37,593 nucleotides of DNA from a virus (IMGVR_UViG_3300038701_000977:1-37593), one strand, 5' to 3'. Positions 24,101 to 29,510 are shown, numbered from the stretch's first letter. Notes: a model not told the origin generated them from the letters alone. Translations and numbers: made by a program.

Positions 24101-24355
24101 TTAGCCATCGCCATCGCCATCGCCATCACCAGAGCCATCGCCATAGCCAGAGCCATAGCCAGAGCCAGAGCCATAGCCATCGCCATAGCCATCGCCATCG
24201 CCAGAGCCATAGCCATAGCCATAGCCATAGCCATCGCCATCGCCATCGCCATCGCCAGAGCCATAGCCATAGCCATAGCCATAGCCATCGCCATCGCCAT
24301 CGCCATTTTCTGCGAACGTTTCTGGCGTGAGTTTGATCACATCAGGAAGGTTCAT
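24101..24355 (-). CDS. Gly-Asp/Gly-Tyr/Gly-Ser repeat protein
   Basis: 84 residues from ATG 24355, with GGAGAG upstream. Residues 1-17 are ordinary (M-N-L-P-D-V-I-K-L-T-P-E-T-F-A-E-N). The remaining 67 residues are an unbroken run in which every second residue is Gly and the others are only Asp, Tyr or Ser, in blocks such as G-D-G-D-G-Y-G-Y. The DNA is built of hexamers GGCGAT, GGCTAT and GGCTCT. Other frames are also open (Met-Ala or Ser-His repeats), but this frame has the ribosome site, a plausible N-terminus and a 14-bp overlap with the upstream gene stop. Function unknown; the chain should be disordered, acidic and sticky. Confidence 0.7.
   Translation of the reverse strand: MNLPDVIKLTPETFAENGDGDGDGYGYGYGYGSGDGDGDGDGYGYGYGYGSGDGDGYGDGYGSGSGYGSGYGDGSGDGDGDGDG
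24104..24306. repeat. Hexanucleotide-type low-complexity repeat
   Basis: About 200 bp made of degenerate six-base units of the pattern GCCATC, GCCATA and GCCAGA on the plus strand. A larger unit, roughly four Tyr steps followed by one Ser and several Asp steps, recurs at 24200-24300. Such a tract is prone to slippage, so length variation between isolates is expected. Confidence 0.9.
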
Positions 24356-24746
24356 ATTCTGGCTCTCCAAGGATGGACTGACCAGCAGCGGCGGTCGTCG
24401 GCAGGATTTCGCAGGCGTCGAGAATGCAGATTTCCGACACCTCTCCGGCGATCTTGCTTCCAGACGCGGCCAGCCCGTGCAGCGCCACACCACTCAGAGT
24501 GTGGCCTTTCGCGGCTTTCCAATGCCAGAGCCGACGCGATCCGGTAAGGCGAACGGTGCGATCCTGCACAGAAACCAGCGTTCCGGCATGGACGCCGCTA
24601 TCGCGGCTGCGGATGATGACGAACTTCCCGATCATTTGCGCCGCTGGGTGGTCGGTCGGGGTCGGCGCTGGGTGGTCGGTCGGGGTCGGCGCTGGCGCGT
24701 CATCACGCAGCAGTTCCAAAAGTGTCGTCAGCTTTTCAATGCTCAT
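24342..24746 (-). CDS. DUF6948-like protein with Pro-Thr repeat
   Basis: 134 residues from ATG 24746, with an AAGGAAGG ribosome site; upstream in-frame codons lie in a hairpin region. A short helix (M-S-I-E-K-L-T-T-L-L-E-L-L) is followed by two exact copies of P-T-P-T-D-H-P-A. A compact domain then reads G-K-F-V-I-I-R-S, S-G-V-H-A-G-T-L-V-S and R-R-L-W-H-W-K-A-A-K. V-H-A-G and R-R-L-W-x-W are the marks of a phage domain I know as DUF6948, of unknown function. Confidence 0.68.
   Translation of the reverse strand: MSIEKLTTLLELLRDDAPAPTPTDHPAPTPTDHPAAQMIGKFVIIRSRDSGVHAGTLVSVQDRTVRLTGSRRLWHWKAAKGHTLSGVALHGLAASGSKIAGEVSEICILDACEILPTTAAAGQSILGEPEYEPS
24643..24690. repeat. 24-bp tandem repeat, two copies
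   Basis: 24643-24666 and 24667-24690 are identical and a partial third copy starts at 24691. The repeat lies in frame in the gene at 24342-24746 and encodes an eight-residue Pro/Thr/Asp/His unit. A recent duplication by slippage is the simplest origin. Confidence 0.9.
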
Positions 24747-24774
24747 AGTCTTTCCTTCCTTCCTTGTGTAAGTT

Positions 24775-24807
24775 CCCCCGGCAACCGTGCAAATGATACG
24801 CCGGGGG
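24775..24807 (-). promoter_or_regulatory. GC-rich leader hairpin
   Basis: CCCCCGGC (24775-24782) and GCCGGGGG (24800-24807) pair over eight bases with a 17-base loop. It lies between the stop of the gene at 24829 and the start at 24746. There is no T-tract, so it is probably an intercistronic structure that limits or tunes expression of the DUF6948-like gene. Confidence 0.45.
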
Positions 24808-24828
24808 CAGCCGTCCGTGAGTGATCGG

Positions 24829-25131
24829 CTATCCAATATCCCAAGACCGACGCGCCAATGCCTCGGCACCGTCCAGGCGGTCGGTTTCCGTGCGCAGAGC
24901 GTCGGCGGCGCGTTCATGGCGCTGGATGACAGCGTGAAGCGTCTGCGGGTCCACACGGCCCGCATAGTGGGCTGTCAGAAGGTCAAACGCTTCGTCTATC
25001 TCAAGGTGGCAAACAGCGTTTTTCAGCGCCTCAATGGCGGCTGCACGGCTGGCGCGGGCCTCGCTGATCTGCGCGGCCTGAGCGGACGTGATGGCCTGCC
25101 ACTCTGGCGATATTTTGCGGCGGGTGAACAT
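24829..25131 (-). CDS. Hypothetical helical protein
   Basis: 100 residues from ATG 25131; GTG 25134 is possible. GGAGGGGAAG is a strong ribosome site. Begins M-F-T-R-R-K-I-S-P-E-W and is almost all helix, with A-Q-A-A-Q-I-S-E-A-R-A-S-R-A-A and a C-terminal A-L-R-T-E-T-D-R-L-D-G. A basic N-terminus followed by long helices might bind nucleic acid, but no motif supports this. Confidence 0.6.
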   Translation of the reverse strand: MFTRRKISPEWQAITSAQAAQISEARASRAAAIEALKNAVCHLEIDEAFDLLTAHYAGRVDPQTLHAVIQRHERAADALRTETDRLDGAEALARRSWDIG

Positions 25132-25169
25132 CACTTCCCCTCCACGGCTTCCGGTGTTAGGTCAGTCAT
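25131..25169 (-). CDS. 12-residue bridging mini-ORF
   Basis: M-T-D-L-T-P-E-A-V-E-G-K from ATG 25169. It starts inside the end of the upstream gene, its stop overlaps the next start (TGATG), and it contains the GGAGGGGAAG ribosome site of that gene. Either a coupling leader or chance. Confidence 0.25.
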   Translation of the reverse strand: MTDLTPEAVEGK

Positions 25170-25404
25170 TGGACTTCTCCCTCTGTGCAAGCATGGCGTC
25201 GGCATATTGGTAGGCATCTTCTGCCCACATTGGCGGGGAAACACCGCCCATATTAGGATTGGCGTGGTACCCTGCCAAAATCCCCCCAAGTGCCTGCCCT
25301 GCGAACCAGTCGCGCAGGGTCATGCCTTCACGGTCAAAACCTTCGGTCGGGTGGTAGTATGTGGGATACGCTGGCCCGCCGTTCTTTTGTGTTTTGTCAG
25401 TCAT
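25162..25404 (-). CDS. Small conserved phage protein
   Basis: 80 residues from ATG 25404, which shares one base with the upstream stop (TGATG). The core is G-G-P-A-Y-P, then G-M-T-L-R-D-W-F-A-G-Q-A-L-G-G, then Y-Q-Y-A-D-A-M-L-A-Q-R. This G-P-A-x-P ... G-M-T-L-R-D-x-F-A ... A-D-A-M-L pattern marks a very common small phage protein of unknown function. It lacks a membrane segment. Confidence 0.75.
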   Translation of the reverse strand: MTDKTQKNGGPAYPTYYHPTEGFDREGMTLRDWFAGQALGGILAGYHANPNMGGVSPPMWAEDAYQYADAMLAQREKSND

Positions 25405-25529
25405 CAAATCACTCCATAGTTTGCGGCCAACAGGGCCAGAATTGCGAGGACGCAGAACACGGCAACGCCAAGGTCATCTCGGCTGGCGCGGATCGGGGCG
25501 GGGCGGATGTAGCGGCGAAGGGGGTTCAT
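25404..25529 (-). CDS. 41-residue single-helix membrane peptide
   Basis: From ATG 25529, which overlaps the upstream stop in an ATGA; its stop overlaps the next start. It reads M-N-P-L-R-R-Y-I-R-P-A-P-I-R, a basic start, then a hydrophobic helix V-A-V-F-C-V-L-A-I-L-A-L-L-A-A. Junctions coupled on both sides support real translation. It fits a tiny inner-membrane protein with its N-terminus in the cytoplasm. Confidence 0.62.
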   Translation of the reverse strand: MNPLRRYIRPAPIRASRDDLGVAVFCVLAILALLAANYGVI

Positions 25530-25726
25530 TGTCCCGGCTCGTGACATAGTTTCAACCTCTGAATATCGTCAGTGGCGTCACGTAGGCGCTGACACATGCG
25601 CTCTCGCACAACGTCGCTTACCTCGCCGCGATACAAGCATCGCATCATGTCGTTTTGGCAGTCTGTGATTTGCGCCTGTGCGGTGTGGATGCGGTCATAG
25701 TTCCAGTCCACTGTTGATCGTGCCAT
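25526..25726 (-). CDS. Small helical protein
   Basis: 66 residues with a TAGGAG ribosome site in the repeated leader element upstream. Begins M-A-R-S-T-V-D-W-N-Y-D-R-I and is helical and charged (R-M-C-Q-R-L-R-D-A-T-D-D-I-Q-R-L-K). Four Cys are present but not paired like a zinc site. Unknown role. Confidence 0.6.
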   Translation of the reverse strand: MARSTVDWNYDRIHTAQAQITDCQNDMMRCLYRGEVSDVVRERMCQRLRDATDDIQRLKLCHEPGQ

Positions 25727-25732
25727 CGTCTC

Positions 25733-25785
25733 ATTCTCCTATGTTTGGTCCCGGCGAGGACGGGGAGGAGGTCGCCCCCGCCGGG
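25733..25785 (-). promoter_or_regulatory. Leader hairpin plus GGGACCAAACATAGGAG element, copy 2
   Basis: CCCGGCG (25750-25756) and CGCCGGG (25779-25785) form a stem with a GC-rich 22-base loop. On the minus strand it runs straight into GGGACCAAACATAGGAGA ahead of the gene at 25726. Apart from one extra A this matches copy 1 at 24015-24038. Confidence 0.5.
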
Positions 25786-25819
25786 TAAGCCGCGCGAAAC
25801 GGGCGCGCAGGCTATGCTG

Positions 25820-25996
25820 TCAGTCCCCGCGCACCTGTTCCCAAGCGTGGCCCGGTTTCATGTTGGCGCTGCGGTCAATCGGTTCATCGCGGGCGTCGGG
25901 CGGGATCGGCTTTTCCGTGCCGTTGAACCAGCCTTGCGCGGTTCCGCCCCGGCGGCAATGACGCTCTAGGGCGTTCATGTCGTCAAGCAGGCTCAT
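25820..25996 (-). CDS. 58-residue hypothetical protein
   Basis: From ATG 25996, preceded by GAGGCGG; a longer opening to 26071 overlaps the upstream gene. Starts M-S-L-L-D-D-M-N-A-L-E-R-H-C and contains G-W-F-N-G-T-E-K-P-I-P-P-D-A. Very polar, no motif recognised. Overlaps the upstream gene by 14 bp. Confidence 0.55.
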   Translation of the reverse strand: MSLLDDMNALERHCRRGGTAQGWFNGTEKPIPPDARDEPIDRSANMKPGHAWEQVRGD

Positions 25997-26198
25997 GATC
26001 CGCCTCGTCTTTCGCGCCACTGTAGGCCATGGCGTCATTGAATGCGTCGGCGGTAGCCTTGGCAACTTCAAAGTTGTCGCAGAAGATCACGGCTCGATTG
26101 TCCTTTGCCTCGTCTTCGAACGAAATCCAATAAATCCCCTGCCCCGCTGATTTTGCTTCAACCTTCGTAGCGCGGTGGATGTGGGCTATCATACTCAT
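25983..26198 (-). CDS. 71-residue hypothetical protein
   Basis: M-S-M-I-A-H-I-H-R-A-T-K-V-E-A-K-S leads into strands (G-I-Y-W-I-S-F-E-D, A-V-I-F-C-D-N) and a helix (A-K-A-T-A-D-A-F-N-D-A-M). The compact alpha/beta order suggests a small folded domain. It starts in an overlap with the stop of the gene at 26195. Unknown function. Confidence 0.6.
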   Translation of the reverse strand: MSMIAHIHRATKVEAKSAGQGIYWISFEDEAKDNRAVIFCDNFEVAKATADAFNDAMAYSGAKDEADHEPA

Positions 26199-26395
26199 GC
26201 TTCGTATCCTTTTGAGAATTCCATCTGGATTTTGGGCGCACCGTCGATCTGGCTCAGAAAGTAGCGCCAGCGGAACCCGTCACGCGCGGCCCAGATTTCA
26301 TGCGCGCGGGCTTGCAATTCACGCAAAGGCGCACCGGTCAGCGTCACAATCTCCGCGTAATGCGTGGTTTGCGTGGTTTCGGTGATCTGGGTCAT
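26195..26395 (-). CDS. First gene of the leftward accessory operon
   Basis: 66 residues, M-T-Q-I-T-E-T-T-Q-T-T-H-Y-A-E-I-V-T. Contains L-R-E-L-Q-A-R-A-H-E-I-W and F-R-W-R-Y-F-L-S-Q-I-D-G-A-P-K-I-Q-M-E-F, probably a small alpha-beta fold. GGAGG stands upstream. As first gene after the divergent promoter it should be the most strongly expressed of the operon, but no family is recognised. Confidence 0.62.
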   Translation of the reverse strand: MTQITETTQTTHYAEIVTLTGAPLRELQARAHEIWAARDGFRWRYFLSQIDGAPKIQMEFSKGYEA

Positions 26396-26434
26396 CTTCT
26401 ATCCTCCATCTATCCGCGTAGTGCGGTATGCCTC

Positions 26435-26463
26435 AACCTATCTCCATGGTGGCCACGTGTCAA
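26435..26463 (-). promoter_or_regulatory. Early leftward promoter with GTGGCCAC operator
   Basis: On the minus strand: TTGACA (26463-26458), a 17-bp spacer, then TAGGTT (26440-26435). The -35 is perfect and the -10 is weak. The palindrome GTGGCCAC (26449-26456) occupies the spacer one base after the -35, where a bound protein would block or alter polymerase binding. Confidence 0.65.
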
Positions 26464-26477
26464 GCGGCAAAATGCGG

Positions 26478-26506
26478 TTGACGTGGCCACTCGCCGCAAG
26501 TATGCT
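26478..26506 (+). promoter_or_regulatory. Early rightward promoter with GTGGCCAC operator
   Basis: TTGACG (26478-26483), a 17-bp spacer, TATGCT (26501-26506), then AGGAG and the ATG at 26526. GTGGCCAC (26483-26490) overlaps the last base of the -35. It faces away from the leftward promoter, and the two palindromes are 34 bp apart. Confidence 0.7.
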
Positions 26507-26525
26507 ACCGAAAACAGGAGCGACC

Positions 26526-26684
26526 ATGGCACGAGACAAACAATTCAAGATGAAAGCCACGCGCGAGGAACTCGACCGCTGGCACAATGCGGCGGCAAAG
26601 CGCGGCACAACTGCAAGCGCGTATGTTCGGGCGGTTCTGGATCGGCTGGCAAAGCGCACGGAAAAGCAGGAGGCGGGGGAATGA
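26526..26684 (+). CDS. Ribbon-helix-helix DNA-binding protein
   Basis: 52 residues: M-A-R-D-K-Q-F-K-M-K-A-T-R-E-E-L-D-R-W, then A-K-R-G-T-T-A-S-A-Y-V-R-A-V-L-D. A short beta strand (F-K-M-K-A) followed by two helices is the ribbon-helix-helix plan of small dimeric repressors. It is the first gene after a promoter carrying GTGGCCAC, so autoregulation and control of the other GTGGCCAC promoters is an attractive but untested idea. The longer frame from 26364 crosses the promoter and is rejected. Confidence 0.72.
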   Translation: MARDKQFKMKATREELDRWHNAAAKRGTTASAYVRAVLDRLAKRTEKQEAGE

Positions 26685-26983
26685 GCGAAGAATGGGGGCC
26701 GTGGATTGAACATGATGGGCTCGGGTTTCCTGAGCGCCTTATATGTGTGACTGTTGAGGTCGAGGCGGTTGATTGCTTCGGTGAAGATCAGGGCCAAATA
26801 GGCATGGCTAAAAACCCGCGCGCAGAGGCGCTTTGTGCGTGGGATTGGTCCTACTATAGAAAGTTCAACTCAACGGGCGATTACAACTTTAGCAAGGTCA
26901 TCCGCTACCGCATCCGCAAGCCTCGCGGCCTGACCATTCTTGAGGGCATTCTTGAGAACCTGCCCGAAAAGGTGGACGCATGA
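26681..26983 (+). CDS. Hypothetical phage protein
   Basis: 100 residues in an ATGA overlap with the previous stop. Begins M-S-E-E-W-G-P-W-I-E-H-D-G-L-G, has V-T-V-E-V-E-A-V-D and ends with R-Y-R-I-R-K-P. W-G-P-W-x-x-H-D-G is a frequent start in short phage proteins with a small beta fold that have no assigned function. Coupled to the next mini-gene. Confidence 0.65.
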   Translation: MSEEWGPWIEHDGLGFPERLICVTVEVEAVDCFGEDQGQIGMAKNPRAEALCAWDWSYYRKFNSTGDYNFSKVIRYRIRKPRGLTILEGILENLPEKVDA

Positions 26984-27060
26984 CCGTCGCCCCGCCAGAA
27001 CCAAATTCCCCGCTGGTCGCGGCGCTGATGGCTGCGAAGGCCGAGAGGGCAGGCCGGTGA
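26980..27060 (+). CDS. 26-residue coupled mini-gene
   Basis: M-T-V-A-P-P-E-P-N-S-P-L-V-A-A-L-M, then a short Ala-rich helix ending in G-R. It overlaps the previous stop (ATGA) and the methyltransferase start (GTGA), the same coupling used throughout this operon, which supports translation. P-P-x-P-N-S-P-L-V is seen at the start of short phage proteins. The role is unknown. Confidence 0.5.
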   Translation: MTVAPPEPNSPLVAALMAAKAERAGR

Positions 27061-27785
27061 AAAAGCTGCGTGTCCTTGATTTGTTTAGCGGCGCTGGGAT
27101 GTTTTCTCTCGGGCTGGAACGCACGGGAGGGTTTGAGACTATCGCATTCTGCGAGATTGAAGAATATCCCCGCCGCGTTTTGGAGAGACATTGGCCGGAT
27201 GTGCCAATTTGCAAGGATGTGTGGAATGCACAGTTTCGACGCTTTGAACCCGTGGACGTGGTTACGGCGGGCTTTCCCTGTCAAGACATTTCACACGCTG
27301 GAAAGGGCGCCGGACTTACCGGAGACAATTCGTCTCTCTTCTGGGCTGTGCTTCGAGCCTCTCGCCTGGTGGGACGGCCCAAACTGTTGTTGGAGAACGT
27401 GGCAGCGCTGCTTAATCGAGGGATGGGCGCGGTTCTCGGGGCCTTGGCCTCGGTCGGGTATGACGCGGAATGGCATTGCATACCAGCGTCCGCCGTTGGT
27501 GCCCCACACCAGAGGGATCGCGTCTGGATTGTTGCCGACCCCATCAGGGACCAGCAACCACGGCAAGAACCATGTGTCAGGGCGTTTGGACGAATGGGGC
27601 GGGTCGAGCAATCCATGGCGTGGGACGAGCATTGGCAAGACGCATTCGCCCGCCTTCGAGGAATGGATGATGGGAATGCCAGAAGCGTGGACAGAACTGA
27701 CATAACGCGCAATTCGTTAGTCCCCCAAATTCCCGAAATGATTGGCTACGCAATTCTAGAAGCGGAAATGGAAAATCATGCGTGA
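27057..27785 (+). CDS. DNA (cytosine-5) methyltransferase
   Basis: 242 residues from GTG 27057. Motif I is D-L-F-S-G-A-G-M-F-S at 8-17, motif IV has the catalytic C75 in G-F-P-C-Q-D-I-S, motif VI is E-N-V at 113-115 and motif VIII is Q-R-D-R at 152-155. The end has S-L-V-P-Q-I-P-E-M-I-G (motif X region), but the usual G-N before it reads R-N. The target-recognition part between VIII and IX is very short. It would methylate cytosine in a short site, likely to evade restriction. The DNA of the second half is also open in another frame that looks like a separate phage family. Confidence 0.88.
   Translation: MKKLRVLDLFSGAGMFSLGLERTGGFETIAFCEIEEYPRRVLERHWPDVPICKDVWNAQFRRFEPVDVVTAGFPCQDISHAGKGAGLTGDNSSLFWAVLRASRLVGRPKLLLENVAALLNRGMGAVLGALASVGYDAEWHCIPASAVGAPHQRDRVWIVADPIRDQQPRQEPCVRAFGRMGRVEQSMAWDEHWQDAFARLRGMDDGNARSVDRTDITRNSLVPQIPEMIGYAILEAEMENHA
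27070..27705 (+). CDS. Possible overprinted gene inside the methyltransferase (alternate frame)
   Basis: 211 codons open from GTG 27070; the convincing part is about 27340-27705. It reads C-C-W-R-T-W-Q-R-C-L-I-E-G-W, then G-P-W-P-R-S-G-M-T-R-N-G-I-A-Y-Q, then S-G-L-L-P-T-P, and ends F-E-E-W-M-M-G-M-P-E-A-W-T-E-L. I recognise this order (W-R-T-x-Q-x-C-L, W-P-R-S-G-M, L-P-T-P, E-W-x-M-G-x-P-x-x-W-T) as a phage protein family that normally accompanies a Dcm-type methyltransferase. Here it lies in another frame of the methyltransferase itself. It may be an overlapping gene or a mark of past frame change; no start site is convincing. Confidence 0.4.
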   Translation: MSLICLAALGCFLSGWNAREGLRLSHSARLKNIPAAFWRDIGRMCQFARMCGMHSFDALNPWTWLRRAFPVKTFHTLERAPDLPETIRLSSGLCFEPLAWWDGPNCCWRTWQRCLIEGWARFSGPWPRSGMTRNGIAYQRPPLVPHTRGIASGLLPTPSGTSNHGKNHVSGRLDEWGGSSNPWRGTSIGKTHSPAFEEWMMGMPEAWTELT

Positions 27786-27957
27786 CCTGTGGCATCCTGA
27801 CATTGTTCCCGGAGAACCAAACTCCGGCGACGAGGCGAACCTTACGAAATGGGGCTGGCCTTCGCCTGCGCTATTGCAACGCCACAACCGCGACAAGCCT
27901 GCGACCGGTAATCTGTGGACCGGCCCGACTAAGGAACAGCCTGACCCGCCGTTTTAG
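27778..27957 (+). CDS. 59-residue protein after the methyltransferase
   Basis: From ATG 27778, overlapping the methyltransferase stop by 8 bp. Reads M-R-D-L-W-H-P-D-I-V-P-G-E-P-N-S-G, then K-W-G-W-P-S-P-A-L-L-Q-R-H, ending in P-D-P-P-F. Pro/Trp-rich, no family recognised. It is the last gene before the terminator. Confidence 0.6.
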   Translation: MRDLWHPDIVPGEPNSGDEANLTKWGWPSPALLQRHNRDKPATGNLWTGPTKEQPDPPF

Positions 27958-27999
27958 TTGGCTACTGCCGCCGCGCCTGGTCATGTGCGCGGCAAACTG

Positions 28000-28025
28000 C
28001 CGGGGCCTAGCGCCCCGGTTTTTTT
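28000..28025 (+). terminator. Intrinsic terminator of the methyltransferase operon
   Basis: CCGGGGC (28000-28006), loop CTAGC, GCCCCGG (28012-28018), then seven T (28019-28025). A textbook rho-independent terminator for rightward transcription. It overlaps the stop codon of the leftward gene at 28007, so the two convergent operons meet here. Confidence 0.88.
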
Positions 28026-28354
28026 ATGTCCAGCATCTTGGCGACGACCGGCAGCAACTCGAAGTCCGGGCCATGCCGCGCAACCCATGAACGCTTTGCG
28101 GCGTGATAGCCGTTAGGCCCTTGGTGGCAGTCATAGCATAGCGGGATAACGCGCCAGTCAGATCGGGGCTGCTTATCACCGGTGACGTGGTGCGCTTGTG
28201 AGGGCGGCGGCGCACCGCAGGCGACACACGGCAGGGCCTTGACCCTCGCCATGTGTTCCCATGCCCCCTGCGCCCTCTCTGCGGCCTTGTGCGCCCGCTT
28301 TTTGGCGCTGACAGGTTTTAGAACGGATTTACGCATGATTGGTGTGCGCCTCAT
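28007..28354 (-). CDS. HNH nuclease, Ref/DUF968-like
   Basis: 115 residues. A basic N-terminus (M-R-R-T-P-I-M-R-K-S) is followed by C43-x2-C46 (C-V-A-C-G-A), H55-H56 (Q-A-H-H-V), and C73-x2-C76-H77 (L-C-Y-D-C-H-Q-G), the metal and catalytic pattern of small HNH nucleases such as Ref or DUF968/NinG-type recombination proteins. In the lambda-like setting it would process recombination intermediates with the annealing protein of this operon. Its start overlaps the stop of an inserted homing endonuclease. Confidence 0.75.
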   Translation of the reverse strand: MRRTPIMRKSVLKPVSAKKRAHKAAERAQGAWEHMARVKALPCVACGAPPPSQAHHVTGDKQPRSDWRVIPLCYDCHQGPNGYHAAKRSWVARHGPDFELLPVVAKMLDIKKPGR

Positions 28355-28926
28355 GATTCTGACCGATTTCGGCGTCCATGCCTTTCGGTAAAGCCGTTTT
28401 TCTTGTTAAATTCGGCGCGAGCAGTTGCGGCGTCTTGCAAGTCCCGAAAACTACCAATGTATTTTTGGCGACCGTTTAACCTAGCAGAAGCCACCCATTT
28501 CCCGTAAGTTTTACACCAATACACGCCACAATATCCGCTTTTGTTATCAGAGCGCGCGCTCTTGTTGCGTTGGTTTCCGGAATTGCTCACTTCACGCAAA
28601 TTTTCAATTCGATTGTCGGACCTGTTGCCGTTTATGTGATCAATTTGATCCTCTGGCCATTTGCCGTAGTGAACAACCCAAGCAACGCGATGTGCCTTGA
28701 GGTGCTTTCCTCCTATCTTGCCATGCTTGTATCCATTGCCGTCGTCAACGGAAAAAGCTTCCCGTCCTGCGAAACGCGCATTCCATGCCGCGCAAATATT
28801 TTCCTTAGGATGCTTTCCGTCCGTAAAGTCGTGGGGTGACCTTTTAAGCCAAAACAACATTCCAGTGCTCGGCTCGTATCGCACCAACTTGCGCAACAAT
28901 TCAGGTGATAGTATATCTTTTGTCAT
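28351..28926 (-). CDS. Homing endonuclease, HNH plus AP2
   Basis: 191 residues from ATG 28926, with AGGAAA upstream; the frame stays open to GTG 29058. The HNH domain is at about 79-118 (A-H-R-V-A-W, I-D-H-I-N-G-N, D-N-R-I-E-N-L-R-E). The AP2 DNA-binding domain is at about 131-180 (G-Y-C-G-V-Y-W, W-V-A-S-A-R, Y-I-G-S-F, A-A-T-A-R-A-E-F). Free-standing enzymes of this type cut phage genomes lacking them and spread by repair. Codons are more AT-rich than those of neighbours, which fits recent arrival. It sits between two recombination genes. Confidence 0.9.
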   Translation of the reverse strand: MTKDILSPELLRKLVRYEPSTGMLFWLKRSPHDFTDGKHPKENICAAWNARFAGREAFSVDDGNGYKHGKIGGKHLKAHRVAWVVHYGKWPEDQIDHINGNRSDNRIENLREVSNSGNQRNKSARSDNKSGYCGVYWCKTYGKWVASARLNGRQKYIGSFRDLQDAATARAEFNKKNGFTERHGRRNRSES

Positions 28927-29022
28927 CGGCGTTTTTCCTTTGTCAAGACGCTGGTCATGGGGCGGGATGTTGGCGCATCGCCGCCCCACATTTATACATA
29001 TCAACACAAAAGGCGTCAACGC

Positions 29023-29058
29023 AGATGGCGTCTTGCGCTTGAGCGGGCTGCGTTTCAC
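29023..29058 (-). pseudogene. 5' remnant of the interrupted HNH gene
   Basis: GTG at 29058 forms a GTGA overlap with the stop of the NinB-like gene and encodes M-K-R-S-P-L-K-R-K-T-P, the usual start of phage HNH/NinG-type proteins. It resembles the start of the gene at 28354 (M-R-R-T-P-I-M-R-K-S). After about 11 codons the sequence loses protein character and leads into the homing endonuclease. I read it as the original start, separated from the body by insertion. The end coordinate is approximate. Confidence 0.45.
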
Positions 29059-29510
29059 TGGAATTCTTCCTGGTACTTCAGATCATCGGGGTGGGTTAGC
29101 CGAACGCCCTGCGGCGTCCAGTGCTGCGAAACCGCGTCCATGTATGCGGTTTGCTGTTTAACGGTCATCAACCGGGTCACTGGCAGATCAAACGCTTTCA
29201 CGGCTTCCAGCTTGTCCTCATATGGCAGGTGTTTCATCACCCGGTCATAGGACAGCCGGAACGCCTCGTTTTCGGCTCGTAAGATCGGAACGCCAAAGTG
29301 AAGCTTGTTATAGGCCCGCGCGTCCTCGTGGGTCATGTCACCCATCTGGATAGCAATATCGGTGTTCCAGCGTTGAGCCAGCCGGTTCTGGCGTGATCGG
29401 CGTGGTTCGCCCTTTGTCACGGTCACAGTGCAAGGAAACTGGCCGCGCGCCTTGATTTGAGCGGCCAGCTTGTCAGCGTCTTCCGGCGTTCTTATGACGC
29501 GGGTGGTCAA
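29055..29510 (-). CDS. NinB-like recombination protein
   Basis: 151 residues from TTG 29510, an unusual start supported by AGGAAAAGGAAG upstream and a TTGA overlap with the previous stop. It reads T-V-T-K-G-E-P-R-R-S-R-Q-N-R-L-A-Q-R-W, then M-T-H-E-D-A-R-A-Y-N-K-L-H-F-G, then L-P-V-T-R-L-M-T-V-K-Q-Q. The R-S-x-x-Q-N-x-L, helical middle and L-x-x-x-E-M/V-x-x-x ending fit NinB/Orf proteins that help load recombination proteins on ssDNA. The context (annealing protein, HNH) agrees; the family match is moderate. Confidence 0.6.
   Translation of the reverse strand: MTTRVIRTPEDADKLAAQIKARGQFPCTVTVTKGEPRRSRQNRLAQRWNTDIAIQMGDMTHEDARAYNKLHFGVPILRAENEAFRLSYDRVMKHLPYEDKLEAVKAFDLPVTRLMTVKQQTAYMDAVSQHWTPQGVRLTHPDDLKYQEEFQ

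Noticed and set aside
24094-24306. Met-Ala repeat and Ser-His repeat frames over the hexamer tract
   Set aside because: They are other frames of the same repeat. Only the Gly-Asp/Tyr/Ser frame has an ordinary N-terminus, a ribosome site and the operon overlap.
24104-24306. CRISPR-like appearance of the repeated tract
   Set aside because: The repeats are contiguous six-base units without unique spacers; it is protein-coding low-complexity DNA.
26300-26680. Long rightward frames crossing the 26400-26525 promoter region
   Set aside because: They overlap the leftward gene and the divergent promoters; the real genes start at 26526 and 26681 with ribosome sites.
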